Notes: generated by a model from the letters alone, not told the origin. A DNA stretch of 57,246 nucleotides from Acidobacteriota bacterium (GCA_020851835.1 JADZBZ010000214.1:1-57246), one strand, 5' to 3'. Shown: positions 34,576-43,281, counted from the first letter of the stretch. Numbers and translations: made by a program.

Positions 34576-35185
34576 CAAACGGCAAGGTCCTCGGCTCTGG
34601 AGGGTCGACACTAGTACTACTTTGTCAGGTTCACGGGTGGGCTGATCGATAGCGCTTGTACTGCGACGCGGGATCTCGTACGCTACGCGCGTGACGACGG
34701 GGCCGCACGGGCGCTCTTGCGCCGCCTGGGGCAATTCCTCGACGGCTTCAGCGCGTGCTTCAGTCGCCGCCCGCAACGCGAGGCGGCGAGTCGCTACCTC
34801 GACGGCCTGCTGAACGACAGCGAGCGGAAGTCGATGCAGGCGATGCATGGCCGGTTGAGTGATCCCGGCCAGTATCAGCCGCTGCAGCAGCACTTCATCA
34901 CGGACTCGCTGTGGGACGCCGCGCGGGTGTGGACGCAGCTGCGGGCGGCCGTGCCGGTGCGCGCCGGCATTCTCGCCATCGACGACACCGGCTTCCCCAA
35001 GCAGGGGACGGACTCGGTGGGCGTGCAGCGCCAGTACTGTGGGGCGCTCGGCAAGGTCGGCAATTGCCAGATGGCCGTCTCGAGCGCGCTGATCGCCGAC
35101 GGCCGCACGTGGCCGCTCGCCTTCGACCTGTATGTGTCGACATCGTGGACGGACGATGCGGATCGGCGCGCCCTGGTGGGTACTG
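34576..35185 (+). mobile_element. IS701-family transposase, N-terminal remnant
   Basis: The frame encodes LLRRLGQFLDGFSACFSRRP, SERKSMQAMHGRLSDPGQY, WDAARVWTQLRAAV and the first catalytic aspartate block ILAIDDTGFPKQGTDSVGVQ followed by RQYCGALGKVGNCQ. This is the standard front of DDE_5 (IS701-like) transposases. It breaks off after WTDDADRRALVG, before the remaining acidic residues, so it is inactive. A left inverted repeat may lie near GTACTACTTTGTCAGGTT at 34613-34630. Confidence 0.75.
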
Positions 35186-35290
35186 CGTGTGCAAATGGCG
35201 AGAACGATTTCGAGTGCGCCGCTTGAGGGATTGACCGACGAGCCGCGTCCGGGGGCCCCCCCGCAAAGCCACCGACGATGCGGCCGGTGC
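35186..35290 (+). mobile_element. IS630-family transposase, short N-terminal remnant
   Basis: Directly fused to the IS701 remnant, three frames together read CKWRERFRVRRL, LEGLTDEPRPGAP and RKATDD. This is the helix-turn-helix end of IS630 transposases (WR.RF...LEGL.DEPRPG.P). At least two frameshifts are present. The following 140 bp to 35433 contain no supportable gene. Confidence 0.6.
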
Positions 35291-35432
35291 AGGATTGTGA
35301 CGCGAGTTGTCAGAAACTGGCGCGCGGAAGCGTTCCATCTAATACAAGGCAGCACACGACTCGGCGACTGAGCCCCGGGACGTGCCAAGCCCGTCGCAAC
35401 TGGCCTCAGGCCGGTGCGCGCTCGAGCTCGCC

Positions 35433-35762
35433 TCAGGCCGCTGTCCTGACGACGATGGGCACGCCAGACGAGTCGATCCGCATCAGTCGGTACGACTCCG
35501 CCGCATCGTCATCGCAGAGCAACGACGGTTCTCTGGCGGCTTTCAAGAACGACGAGTAGCGCGAGCGGCGCTCCGCATCTACTCCGACTTTCCTGACCTC
35601 ATCGAACCTCCGGAACGTCTCGACCGCGAAATACGTGTCGGATGGGAAGCGTGTCGCACAGCGGCGTTCGGCCTCAGAAGTGATTCCCACCTCTTGAGAG
35701 GGAAGCTGCGTCGGCGCGCAGCCGGTGGCAACGCTACGCCAAGCGAGTGACAGGCAGAACAT
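35433..35762 (-). CDS. Hypothetical protein, possibly a lipoprotein, 5' end rearranged
   Basis: The 109-codon frame ends RIDSSGVPIVVRTAA and contains FRRFDEVRKVGVDAERRSRY with SSFLKAAREPSLLCDDDAAE. The composition is natural, but I know no family. Near the front, SVATGCAPTQ could be a lipobox followed by a short linker. The first residues overlap the end of a transposase fragment, so the original start may have been lost. Confidence 0.4.
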   Translation of the reverse strand: MFCLSLAWRSVATGCAPTQLPSQEVGITSEAERRCATRFPSDTYFAVETFRRFDEVRKVGVDAERRSRYSSFLKAAREPSLLCDDDAAESYRLMRIDSSGVPIVVRTAA

Positions 35763-36156
35763 CTGGGGTGTTCACGAGTTCGCCGTGGACGCGTGGCGCG
35801 CCCCACAGCGCGTTGGCGTCGGCCATCCTGTGGATCAGGCGGCGCAGTTCGCCGGTCACGCGGGGGCGGCCGCCGATTGGACGCGACCGCCAGGTCCAGT
35901 ATTGGGCAAAGCCACGGCGATGCCACGCGACAACCGTCGCGGGCCGGACGATCTCCAGCGCCGAGCGCCAGTCCGTCCACGCGCGGCGCAGGCCGACCCA
36001 GAAGAGTCGGTCGGACCACCGGATCGTGGGCCTGAATCGAGTGCGCCGGTACATGGCCAGCTGCTGTCGGAGCGCGAGGTTCTCAAGCGCGAGGGCGCGG
36101 TGCCCGCCCACGAGGACGGTCAACAGGCGAAGGCCGCGAAGCAGACGGGCAAGCAT
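35734..36156 (-). mobile_element. Integrase-core transposase (IS3/IS481-like), N-terminal remnant
   Basis: The 140-residue frame has the helical front LALENLALRQQLAMYRRT, then SDRLFWVGLRRAWTDWRSAL, VVAWHRRGFAQYWTWRS and RRLIHRMADANALWGAPRVH. This is the region just before the rve integrase core of widespread acidobacterial IS elements. It breaks off at GELV, so the DDE core is missing. Confidence 0.7.
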
Positions 36157-36363
36157 GACCCAGGGTAGCGCCCAGGGTTTGCTAGAATCCCTCGAATTCA
36201 GGGGAGTACGAGGTCTTGGCGAACGACAGGCAACGGCCGCGGCTCGAAGGGCGGGTCGAGGCGCCTGCCAACGACAGCGCGACGAGTGCTTCGGTGCGAA
36301 TCTCGGATTGATCCGGGAACATACTAACAGGTCGAAGACGCTGATCGCGACGGCGCGATTGGA
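36157..36363. other. Region without a supportable gene
   Basis: A plus-strand frame from TTG 36217 gives LANDRQRPRLEGRVEAPAND and ends near 36310, behind AGGGGAG at a fair distance. It could be the start of a small or truncated gene. I cannot name it. Confidence 0.2.
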
Positions 36364-36810
36364 TCACGACCTGTCCGGATCGGTCGGATGCACGGCCAAT
36401 TCGAACCCATGGCCTCCAGCGAGTCGAACGGCGGCGAAGTGACGCACGTCGCGGGTCGCGAGTCGATAGACGCCGATCGACTCGGCCAGCGCGACGATCG
36501 AGGAGTCGACGAGGCCCAGGCGAAGATCCGCGAAGCGTCGGTCCACGTCCATCGCACGCGCGAGCTGGCCGAGGGTTGGCGGCGCGTAGGTGAAGGCACC
36601 GCGCGACAGATCCTGCATGAACGCCTGCATCGCTGCGCGTTCGTCGCGAAGGAAGTAGTCGACCTCGGCGAGGACGAGTCCCGGAACGTAGCGCGTGCGG
36701 GCCTGGTCGATGACGCGGCGAAAGCGCCGGTGGTCTGGCGCGCCCTCGACGAGATAGTCGATGAGCGCGCCGGTGTCGCAGATGAGCGCGGCTGCGCTAC
36801 CGGCCGGCAC
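36364..36810 (-). CDS. PIN-domain ribonuclease toxin (VapC family)
   Basis: The 148-residue protein has the PIN acidic set: ALICDTGALIDYLV, then VLAEVDYFL, then LGLVDSSIVALAE and LATRDVRHF. It is downstream of, and overlaps by 14 bp, a ribbon-helix-helix antitoxin gene. It is probably a site-specific RNase held inactive by the antitoxin. It is not closely related to the PIN toxin at 11034. Confidence 0.85.
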   Translation of the reverse strand: MPAGSAAALICDTGALIDYLVEGAPDHRRFRRVIDQARTRYVPGLVLAEVDYFLRDERAAMQAFMQDLSRGAFTYAPPTLGQLARAMDVDRRFADLRLGLVDSSIVALAESIGVYRLATRDVRHFAAVRLAGGHGFELAVHPTDPDRS

Positions 36811-37027
36811 TGAACAGCTCGCGCTCGTCGCCGCGCTCTGTCAGCGTGCGGACGATACCCGCGCTCCGAGGCTTGGGGTGTCGGCGGTACTGCTCGAGCA
36901 CGAGGGCGAGATGCTGCCGGATGAACTCCGCACGCGAGACACCGCGCTCCCGAGCTGCCCGGGTCAGCAGGCGATCGTCCTCCGGATCCAGGGCAATCGT
37001 GGTCGCCTTCTTCAGTGAGAGTGCCAT
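36797..37027 (-). CDS. Ribbon-helix-helix antitoxin (VapB-like)
   Basis: The 76-residue protein starts at ATG 37027: SLKKATTIALDPEDDRLLTR, AARERGVSRAEFIRQHLALV. This is an RHH DNA-binding fold followed by a basic tail. It is placed directly before the PIN toxin. The longer frame to 37303 is the translated tRNA-Ser fragment and is not coding. Confidence 0.8.
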   Translation of the reverse strand: MALSLKKATTIALDPEDDRLLTRAARERGVSRAEFIRQHLALVLEQYRRHPKPRSAGIVRTLTERGDERELFSAGR

Positions 37028-37220
37028 GGAAGTAATATGACTCGACGAGGGGCGGCGGTCAAGCTGCGTCCGCGTCACCGGAGACACTGCGGCGGGCGCC
37101 GCCAAGTCGAAACAAGGATTGTGTAGAAACGGTGTAACGTCGGCCCGGACACCCCGACGAACCGGGGCGAACACGGCGTCACACCGACGAGCACCGGATG
37201 GCCGTAAGTCGCTGACTCGG

Positions 37221-38554
37221 CTATGCCTTGCGATGCGGGGGCGTTGCTCCGTGCAGGTGGCCGGAAGCACCTTCCAAGCGTGCGCCCTCAACCACTCGGC
37301 CATCTCTCCGTTTGAGTGGAATCAACAGTTTAGCGGAGGGCGGGGATCCCGCCAAACGCAAACTGTGACGTGACTGTGACGTAAGGCTTTCGGACAGCGC
37401 CAAGAACAGCGGGATTTCCACGCCGTCCTTGGGTGATTCAGGGCTGTCGCCGTTCCTGGCCCCGTCCGCGTCCGCGTCTCCACTCGTGCCGTCGCCATTG
37501 TGAGCGTCTCGACGTGATTCGTCCAGTGCGTCGAGGGCTTGCCGCTTCGCGTCGATCCGGATGTGCGAGTAGTGCTCCAGCATTCGCCGCGACAGGTGGC
37601 CGCTGATCGATTCGAGCACATGATCGGCGACGCCCAGTTCGGCGAGCTCGGTGATCACCGTGTGCCGCAGATCGTGGAAGCGGAATCGCGGCAGGCCGGC
37701 GGCGTCGCGGAGCGCCCGCCAGGCCGTGTCCCATTTCTCCATCGGCTTCGTCGGATCGTAGTGACCCCACTGGCAGGCCGGCCAGATGTAGTGGTCCGGT
37801 TCGGTGTGTCCGAGCAAGTCGGCTCTTTCGAGCATGCGAGCGACGGCGACGATGGCCGGCGCGTTGAGCGGGATGACGCGATGGCTCGTCTCGTTCTTGT
37901 TGCGCCGGACGTAGAGCAGCTTCTTCACGAGATCGACATCACGCCGGCGGAGGTGCTTCACCTCCACCGGCTGCATCGAGGGTTCGAAGCAACCATCGCT
38001 GCGCAGTAGACGTGTTCCCACTCGGGATTGGACGCAGCACTCTCAAAGAGTCGCTGCCGTTCCTCAGGTGTCAGCGCGCGGCCAACCGGCTTCTGACGCT
38101 CGGGCAGATTCCGTACATGGTCTGCAACCGCCCGCCACCGTCCGCACGACTTGAGGACGCGGCACAGGACGCCGACGTCCATGTTGATGGTCCGGTTCGC
38201 CTTGCCAGCGTCATGGCGCTTGCGCTGGTACTCGGAGATCGACCTCGCGGTGATCGCCGTGAGCGGCGTGTCGCCGAAGTAGCGCTTCAGCGTGATGAGG
38301 CGCTCTTCCTCGAACTCGATCGTTCGCGGCGAACAGTGCAGCCGCTTGCCGTCGATGTAGGCGTCGACGGCCTCGAAGAGCCGCTTCGGTCCCTGCTCGT
38401 GCGTTGCGACGGCGCCGTGACCAGCGTCCTCGATGAGCTGCCGTTCCTTCCGCTTGGCGTCCTGGAGGTTCGTCGTGTCGAGACGCTTTCGGTAGCGACG
38501 GCCATCGACCGTGAAGTCCGCCCAGTACTGGCGCCCGCGCTTCCAAAGACTCAT
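37221..38554 (-). pseudogene. Tyrosine recombinase/integrase, frameshifted
   Basis: From ATG 38554 the first frame gives MSLWKRGRQYWADFTVDGRR, an SAM-like core-binding region and GRALTPEERQRLFESAASNP. Near 37990 the frame changes, continuing with VEVKHLRRRDVDLVKKLLYV, RFHDLRHTVITELAELGVAD and GHLSRRMLEHYSHIRID. The HxxR and H...Y catalytic groups are present, but where the first catalytic arginine is expected I read MQPVEV, with Gln. The 3' end runs into a partial tRNA-Ser, so this is the integrase of a genomic element using that tRNA. Confidence 0.8.
37265..37309 (-). tRNA. Partial tRNA-Ser (GGA), 5' half only
   Basis: The minus strand from 37309 reads GGAGAGATGGCCGAGTGG, then TTGAGGGCGCACGCTTGGAA: acceptor 5' strand, D arm, and an anticodon loop with GGA. 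After the loop the anticodon 3' strand no longer pairs, and there is no variable arm, T loop or CCA. It is a tRNA cut at the anticodon, the common crossover point of tyrosine recombinases, and overlaps the integrase 3' end. It is probably an attachment half-site. Confidence 0.7.
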
Positions 38555-38860
38555 GGCCGCAGCTCCTCGGTTCCGGTCTGTCGTTCAGACGACGATTCCG
38601 TGCGGGCGTCAACGGCGCTGGCGCGGACGAAGGTCTCCAGGTCCGGCTCCAGCATACGCCGCGACAGGTGGCCGCTGATCGATTCGAGCACGTGATCGGC
38701 GACACCCACCTCGGCCAACTCCATGATGATGGTGTGGCGCAGGTCGTAGAACCGGAGCCCGTGCAGGCCGGCGGCATCACGCAGCGCCCGCCAGGCCGTG
38801 TCCCACTTCAACAACATCGGCTTGGTCGCGTCGTAGCAGCCCCACTGGCCGGCCGGCCAT
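38551..38860 (-). pseudogene. Second integrase, C-terminal fragment
   Basis: The frame encodes WPAGQWGCYDATKP, LKWDTAWRALRDAAGLHGLR, FYDLRHTIIMELAEVGVADH and GHLSRRMLE, clearly homologous to the integrase just downstream. It stops before the catalytic tyrosine and is fused to unrelated sequence. It is the remnant of a related, older element in the same site. Confidence 0.8.
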
Positions 38861-38928
38861 CCCTCGCCGATGGACTTCCAGCCGAGGCTCCCGAGTGTCG
38901 AGAGAGCGACGTCCGTTGCCCAAGGGCG

Positions 38929-39213
38929 CTACCGCGTGATGGGTCGGCGCGCTTGATGATAGACGCAGACGATCGGCAACTCGTCGGGATGCCGCTGATA
39001 GTAGATCCGGAACGGCGGCACGCCCCAACTCCGCACGACCGCACCCGAGCGAAGCCACGAGAGTGGCCCATCAAACTCTCGGTCTGCGAGGCGGTCGATG
39101 CAGCGGGCGATCTCCGCGTCGAGGTTCGCGGCGGCGGTTGGATTCCGTTGGTTGAGATAGCTGACGACCTCGACGATGTCGGCGACCGCTTCCTCGGTGT
39201 TGGTGACCTTCAA
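38929..39213 (-). CDS. ParE/RelE-family toxin
   Basis: The 94-residue protein has TEEAVADIVEVVSYLNQRNP, AAANLDAEIARCIDRLAD and VRSWGVPPFRIYYQRHPDEL followed by VCVYHQARRP. This matches the ParE/RelE fold with its C-terminal conserved strand. The start overlaps the stop of the upstream antitoxin gene (ATGA). It may act on gyrase or on mRNA. Confidence 0.8.
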   Translation of the reverse strand: MKVTNTEEAVADIVEVVSYLNQRNPTAAANLDAEIARCIDRLADREFDGPLSWLRSGAVVRSWGVPPFRIYYQRHPDELPIVCVYHQARRPITR

Positions 39214-39446
39214 CGCCCGAGAACTGCGTCGACGATCTCGCGAGAGCGCTTCGCGTCGACGACTCGACCTTGGCGGTACGACTCAAGCGCAGCTTCGATG
39301 CCGGCTTCTTCGTCAGGCGTCAGGGCGGGCGCCTCATCGTCAACGGGTTCGACCACGTAGCGGCCGGCAGGAAGCTCGCGCAGCTCGGTCGGAACGTCCT
39401 TGCCGTTCCAGGTGACGACCTTGGCGGTTCGGCTCAGGCCAGCCAT
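39210..39446 (-). CDS. Antitoxin of the ParE-like pair
   Basis: The 78-residue protein is read from ATG 39446 (AGLSRTAKVVTWNGKDVPTE). A beta-rich front is followed by an acidic helix (LTPDEEAGIEAALESYRQGR) and DAKRSREIVDAVLG, typical of small antitoxins of ParE partners. The in-frame start at 39494 gives an arginine-rich front and is less likely. Confidence 0.7.
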   Translation of the reverse strand: MAGLSRTAKVVTWNGKDVPTELRELPAGRYVVEPVDDEAPALTPDEEAGIEAALESYRQGRVVDAKRSREIVDAVLGR

Positions 39447-39504
39447 TGTAGCTCCGGAACTGTGACGTGATCGCCGGTAGTGTCTCGACCGCACTGGAGA
39501 GCAT

Positions 39505-39759
39505 GTGAACGGCCTGCTGGACGAACTGCCCGAGGACGAAGCCGAGATGTACTTCTGGCGACTCTGGGATGTGCTCCGCCTCTATGTGAAACGCCGGAAG
39601 CCGCGGGTTGAGCGAATGCCGAGCGACTCCCGCAAACTCGCCCGTCAGATGTTTGTCTCGTCGCGACCCGTCGCATGGATGCGCAACGTGGCCTTACGAT
39701 CTTATTCTTTCGAAATGCTTGCGAAGAATATCGCCAAGGCGTTCGATGAGCCAATCTGA
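39505..39759 (+). CDS. Small hypothetical protein, 84 aa
   Basis: Read from GTG 39505 (NGLLDELPEDEAEMYFWRLW), the protein is amphipathic and charged, with VKRRKPRVERMPSDSRKLAR and SFEMLAKNIAKAFDEPI. The front resembles small helical proteins linked to toxin-antitoxin loci or integrative elements (repeated L-P-E-D-E pattern). I recognise no defined family. It diverges from the ParE-type operon by 58 bp. Confidence 0.45.
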   Translation: MNGLLDELPEDEAEMYFWRLWDVLRLYVKRRKPRVERMPSDSRKLARQMFVSSRPVAWMRNVALRSYSFEMLAKNIAKAFDEPI

Positions 39760-39871
39760 CTGCACTCCTACCCGTCGTCATCAGCAGTGGCCGGCCCAGC
39801 CCGCCGGTACCCGCACTGTCGAACCGGTCGGGAACCGTTGGCCCCGTGGGCCGCGGCTTCGCGAAGCCTAC

Positions 39872-39880
39872 GTGCTATAC
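39872..39880 (+). promoter_or_regulatory. Extended -10 promoter of the lysine operon leader
   Basis: TGCTATACT is an extended -10 element (TGn-TATACT). No good -35 is seen, as allowed for extended -10 promoters. Transcription would begin a few bases before ATG 39891. Confidence 0.5.
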
Positions 39881-39890
39881 TCCCGCCCTG

Positions 39891-39974
39891 ATGATGACCC
39901 GGATGCGAAAGCGCACCGCTCGAAAGCGGACTTGCTCCGCGTCGGGAATTGCCGAACTCCGGTTCGCGCCCTAG
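39891..39974 (+). CDS. Putative 27-aa leader peptide upstream of asd
   Basis: Just downstream of the promoter, a short frame reads MMTRMRKRTARKRTC, then SASGIAELRFAP and a stop at 39972-39974. It holds three Met, three Thr, two Lys and one Ile codon, all products of the aspartate pathway that the following operon starts. A terminator hairpin follows 40 nt later. This layout suits transcription attenuation, but arginine codons are equally frequent and the peptide may be accidental. Confidence 0.35.
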   Translation: MMTRMRKRTARKRTCSASGIAELRFAP

Positions 39975-40014
39975 CGTGGGCGCCGTCACCGAGGGCCTCC
40001 AAAGGGCCACCAGC

Positions 40015-40050
40015 ACCCGCCGCGGCAGACGCCCTGGCGGGTTTTTTGTT
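40015..40050 (+). terminator. Intrinsic terminator/attenuator before asd
   Basis: ACCCGCC pairs with GGCGGGT across a 14-nt loop, followed by six T and TTGTTTT. It lies between the promoter and the asd start, so read-through must be permitted or regulated. A short GGGCG upstream at 39978 could pair with the descending side as an alternative structure. Confidence 0.75.
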
Positions 40051-40093
40051 TTGAGCGCGCGCCGGCCTATCGGTGCCCGCACGAGGAGGCCGT

Positions 40094-41134
40094 GTGAGAG
40101 CGATTGAGGTTGGGGTGCTCGGTGCCACGGGCGTAGTGGGGCAGCAGTTCGTCTTGCGACTGGCGGCGCACCCCTGGTTCCGCCTCACCTGGCTGGCCGC
40201 CAGCGAGCGGTCCGAAGGCAAGGTCTACAAGAGCGTCGCGCCGTGGCGCCTGGCCACCCCGGTGCCCGACGATGCCGCCGGCCGCGTGGTCGAGCCGTGC
40301 GTGCCGGGCCGCGGGCCGAAGGTGGTGTTTTCGGGCCTCGATGCCTCGGTAGCGGGTGACATCGAGAGCGCGTTCGCCGCCGCCGGGCACATCGTCGTCA
40401 GCAACGCGCGCAACTTCCGCATGGACCCGCTGGTGCCGCTGCTGATTCCCGAGGTGAATGCGGATCACCTGGCCCTCGTGGCCGAACAGCGCGCCGGCAA
40501 GGGCTGGCCGGGCGCCATCGTCACCAATCCCAATTGTTCCACCATCGTGCTGGCCCTGGCGCTGGCTCCGCTCTGCCCGTTCGACGTCCGCGCCGTCGTG
40601 GTCTCGACCATGCAAGCCGTGTCGGGCGCCGGGTATCCAGGCGTGCCGTCGCTCGACATCCTCGGCAACGTCGTGCCGTTCATCGGCGGTGAAGAGGAGA
40701 AGATGGAGAGCGAGACGCGGAAGATCCTGGGCCGGGACGGTGGCCGCGCGGTGCACCCGATGATCATCAGCGCCCATACCAACCGCGTACCGGTCATCGA
40801 CGGCCACACCATGACGGTGTCGGTGGACCTGGGCGCCAGGCCGACGCCCGACGAGGTCGTTGCGGCGTTGCGCGACTTCAAGGGCAGGCCGCAGGAGCTG
40901 AACCTCCCGAGCGCGCCACAGCCTGCCATCGTGGTGATGGACCAGCCGAACCGACCGCAGGCCCGACTCGACGCGGACCTGGGATCGGGCATGGCCGTCG
41001 CCGTGGGCCGCGTGCGGCCGTGCCCGGTGCTGCAGACACGGCTGGTCGCGCTGGGGCACAACACGGTTCGCGGCGCCGCCGGCGCCGCCATCCTGAACGC
41101 GGAGTTGATGCACGCCGAAGGGATGCTGGATTAG
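40094..41134 (+). CDS. asd: Aspartate-semialdehyde dehydrogenase
   Basis: The 346-residue enzyme is read from GTG 40094 with ribosome site GAGGAGG. It has the NADP-binding GVLGATGVVGQQF, the catalytic cysteine in VTNPNCSTIVLALAL, QAVSGAGYPG, and the active-site histidine in ISAHTNRVPVIDGHT. The block VVPFIGGEEEKMESETRKIL places it in the archaeal/fungal-type branch of Asd. It reduces aspartyl phosphate to the semialdehyde, the branch point for lysine, threonine and methionine. It is the first gene of the six-gene operon. Confidence 0.95.
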   Translation: MRAIEVGVLGATGVVGQQFVLRLAAHPWFRLTWLAASERSEGKVYKSVAPWRLATPVPDDAAGRVVEPCVPGRGPKVVFSGLDASVAGDIESAFAAAGHIVVSNARNFRMDPLVPLLIPEVNADHLALVAEQRAGKGWPGAIVTNPNCSTIVLALALAPLCPFDVRAVVVSTMQAVSGAGYPGVPSLDILGNVVPFIGGEEEKMESETRKILGRDGGRAVHPMIISAHTNRVPVIDGHTMTVSVDLGARPTPDEVVAALRDFKGRPQELNLPSAPQPAIVVMDQPNRPQARLDADLGSGMAVAVGRVRPCPVLQTRLVALGHNTVRGAAGAAILNAELMHAEGMLD

Positions 41135-41176
41135 AAGGCGAAGGCCGGTGGTCGGATCCCGGATCGAGGTTCTGTA

Positions 41177-42595
41177 ATGGTCGTCATGAAATTCGGAGGC
41201 ACGTCGGTGGCCGATCGCGCTGCGATCGAGCGCCTGATGGCCATCGTGCGCGCCGAACGGCAGGCCGAAGCCCAGCGCGAGAGCGGCGACGCCCGCGGGC
41301 CCATCGTCGTGGTGTCGGCGCTCTCGGGTGTCACCGACAGGCTGCTCGGCGTGGCCGCGCAGGCGGGCGCCGGCGACGCGGAAGGCGCCCGCAGCAGCCT
41401 GCGCGAGCTGCACGAGCGCCACGTGACGGTGTCGGAGGTCATCGTGGACGACGATCTGCGGGCCTCCACGCGCGAAGCCATGGCTCGAGATGTCGGCGAG
41501 CTGGAACGCATCGTCCTGGCCCTGTCCGTCCTTCGTGAAGTGTCGCCCCGCTGGATGGACACCGTCGCCGCTGCCGGCGAGGTGCTCAGCAGCCGACTCG
41601 TGGCCGCAGCCCTCACTTCGCACGGCCTGCCCGCCGCCTGGGTGGACGCGCGGCTGGCCGTGGTCACCGACGGCGAGCATCAGGCCGCCGCCCCGCAGTT
41701 CACCGAGACGACGGCCGCGCTCGTCGCGCAGGTGGATCCCGTGCTGGCCTCGGGACGTATTCCGGTTCTGGGAGGATTTGTCGGCGCGACGCGGGACGGC
41801 GTCACCACCACGCTCGGCCGCGGGGGCTCGGACTACTCCGCGGCCATCGTCGGCGCCTGTCTGGGCGTGGCCGAAATCCAGGTCTGGACCGACGTGGACG
41901 GCATGCTCACGTCCGATCCGCGCATCGTCAAGGACCCGCCCGTGGTGCCACACCTCTCGTTTGGCGAAGCGTCCGAGCTGGCCTACTTCGGTGCCAAGGT
42001 GCTGCACCCGGCCACCATCCAGCCGGCGGTCGCGCGCAACATTCCGGTTCGCATCCTCAACTCGCGCTGCGCCACCGCCCGCGGCACGCTGATCACGGCC
42101 GAGCGCCCCGACGGCGGGCGTCTGCTCACGGCCGTCGCCTCGAAGAAAGGCGTTACGGTGGTCAACATCACCTCGACGCGGATGCTGATGGCCCACGGCT
42201 TTCTCAGCCGCCTGTTCGCCGTGTTCGAGCGCTTCAGGACCGCGGTAGACGTGGTCACCACATCCGAAGTGAGCGTCTCGGTCACCGTGGACGATGCGCG
42301 GCGGCTGCCGGCCATCGTGGACGAGCTGTCGGGGTTCGCCGACGTGTCGTGCGAGGATTGCATGGCGATCGTCTGCGCGGTCGGCGAGGGCCTGCAGCGG
42401 GACACCGGCCTGGCCGCGCACGTGCTGGCGGCGGTGGGCGACGTGCCGCTCCACCTGGTGTCGCAGGCGGCCTCCCGGCGCAACATCACGTTCGTCATTC
42501 GCGAGACCGACGTGGCCACGGCCCTCAGCCGCCTGCACGAAGCGTTCTTCGCGCCGGGCCAGGGCCTCCGTGCGGTGGCGGGCGCCGCCAGGTGA
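41177..42595 (+). CDS. lysC: Aspartate kinase
   Basis: The 472-residue protein begins VVMKFGGTSVADRAAIERL, the aspartokinase signature. It continues with LGGFVGATRDGVTTTLGRGG, SDYSAAIVGACLG and VWTDVDGMLTSDPRIV. The C-terminal 140 residues are two ACT-type regulatory domains (GVTVVNITSTRML, then ISVTVDD-like strands, then HLVSQAASRRNITFVIRE). The regulatory region suggests feedback inhibition, probably by lysine. It is a monofunctional kinase without a homoserine dehydrogenase part. It follows asd in the operon. Confidence 0.95.
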   Translation: MVVMKFGGTSVADRAAIERLMAIVRAERQAEAQRESGDARGPIVVVSALSGVTDRLLGVAAQAGAGDAEGARSSLRELHERHVTVSEVIVDDDLRASTREAMARDVGELERIVLALSVLREVSPRWMDTVAAAGEVLSSRLVAAALTSHGLPAAWVDARLAVVTDGEHQAAAPQFTETTAALVAQVDPVLASGRIPVLGGFVGATRDGVTTTLGRGGSDYSAAIVGACLGVAEIQVWTDVDGMLTSDPRIVKDPPVVPHLSFGEASELAYFGAKVLHPATIQPAVARNIPVRILNSRCATARGTLITAERPDGGRLLTAVASKKGVTVVNITSTRMLMAHGFLSRLFAVFERFRTAVDVVTTSEVSVSVTVDDARRLPAIVDELSGFADVSCEDCMAIVCAVGEGLQRDTGLAAHVLAAVGDVPLHLVSQAASRRNITFVIRETDVATALSRLHEAFFAPGQGLRAVAGAAR

Positions 42596-42600
42596 CGCCC

Positions 42601-43281
42601 ATGCGGCTGCTCATCGTCGGCCACGGGCGGATGGGCACGCTGGTCGAGTCCCTCGCACCCGCGCATGGATTCGAGGTCGCCGGCATCGTGCAGCGTGCCG
42701 GCGGGGCCGGGGCCATCGCCGATGCCCGGTTCGGAGAAGCAGACGTGGCCATCGATTTCACCCTGGCCGAGGCCGTGCCCGTCAACCTGGCGGCCTTGGC
42801 CGCGCGCGGGATCAACGCCGTTATCGGCACAACCGGCTGGCAGGCGCACGAATCGTCCCTGAGGGCCCTGGTGGCCGAGAGGAATACCGGCGTGGTGGCG
42901 GCATCGAATTTTTCTCTGGGCATGGCGCTCTTCGAGTTGGTGGTGGAGGAGGCGGCCCGCCGTTTCGCGCCGCAGGCCAACTTCGGCGCGTGGATCCACG
43001 AGGCGCATCACGATCGGAAGAAGGATGCGCCGTCGGGAACGGCGCTCAGCCTCGAGGCCGGCATGGTGCGCGAGGGATTTCCCCGTACCATCGATGTCTC
43101 GTCCACCCGGGCGGGCTTCATTCCCGGCACGCATACGGTTGGCTTCGACGGCCCGTCGGAGACGGTCGAGCTGACGCACAGGGTTCGCGATCGCGCCGTC
43201 TTCGCGCGCGGTGCGCTGGTGGCAGCCCGATGGCTGATTGGGAGGCGCGGGTGGTACTCGATGAGGGATGTGTTGGAGTAA
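42601..43281 (+). CDS. dapB: 4-hydroxy-tetrahydrodipicolinate reductase
   Basis: The 226-residue protein starts at ATG 42601 with MRLLIVGHGRMGTLVESLA, where GHGRMG replaces the longer GAAGRMG loop. Further motifs are DVAIDFTLAEA, VIGTTGW, VVAASNFSLGMALFE and the substrate-binding EAHHDRKKDAPSGTAL. It reduces the DapA product using NAD(P)H. It is a little shorter than most DapB proteins, with a compact N-terminal domain, but all catalytic blocks are present. Five bases separate it from the kinase gene. Confidence 0.9.
   Translation: MRLLIVGHGRMGTLVESLAPAHGFEVAGIVQRAGGAGAIADARFGEADVAIDFTLAEAVPVNLAALAARGINAVIGTTGWQAHESSLRALVAERNTGVVAASNFSLGMALFELVVEEAARRFAPQANFGAWIHEAHHDRKKDAPSGTALSLEAGMVREGFPRTIDVSSTRAGFIPGTHTVGFDGPSETVELTHRVRDRAVFARGALVAARWLIGRRGWYSMRDVLE

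Noticed and set aside
36797..37303. Longer antitoxin frame beginning MAEWLRAHAWKVL
   Set aside because: That front is the translation of the tRNA-Ser fragment; the antitoxin starts at 37027.
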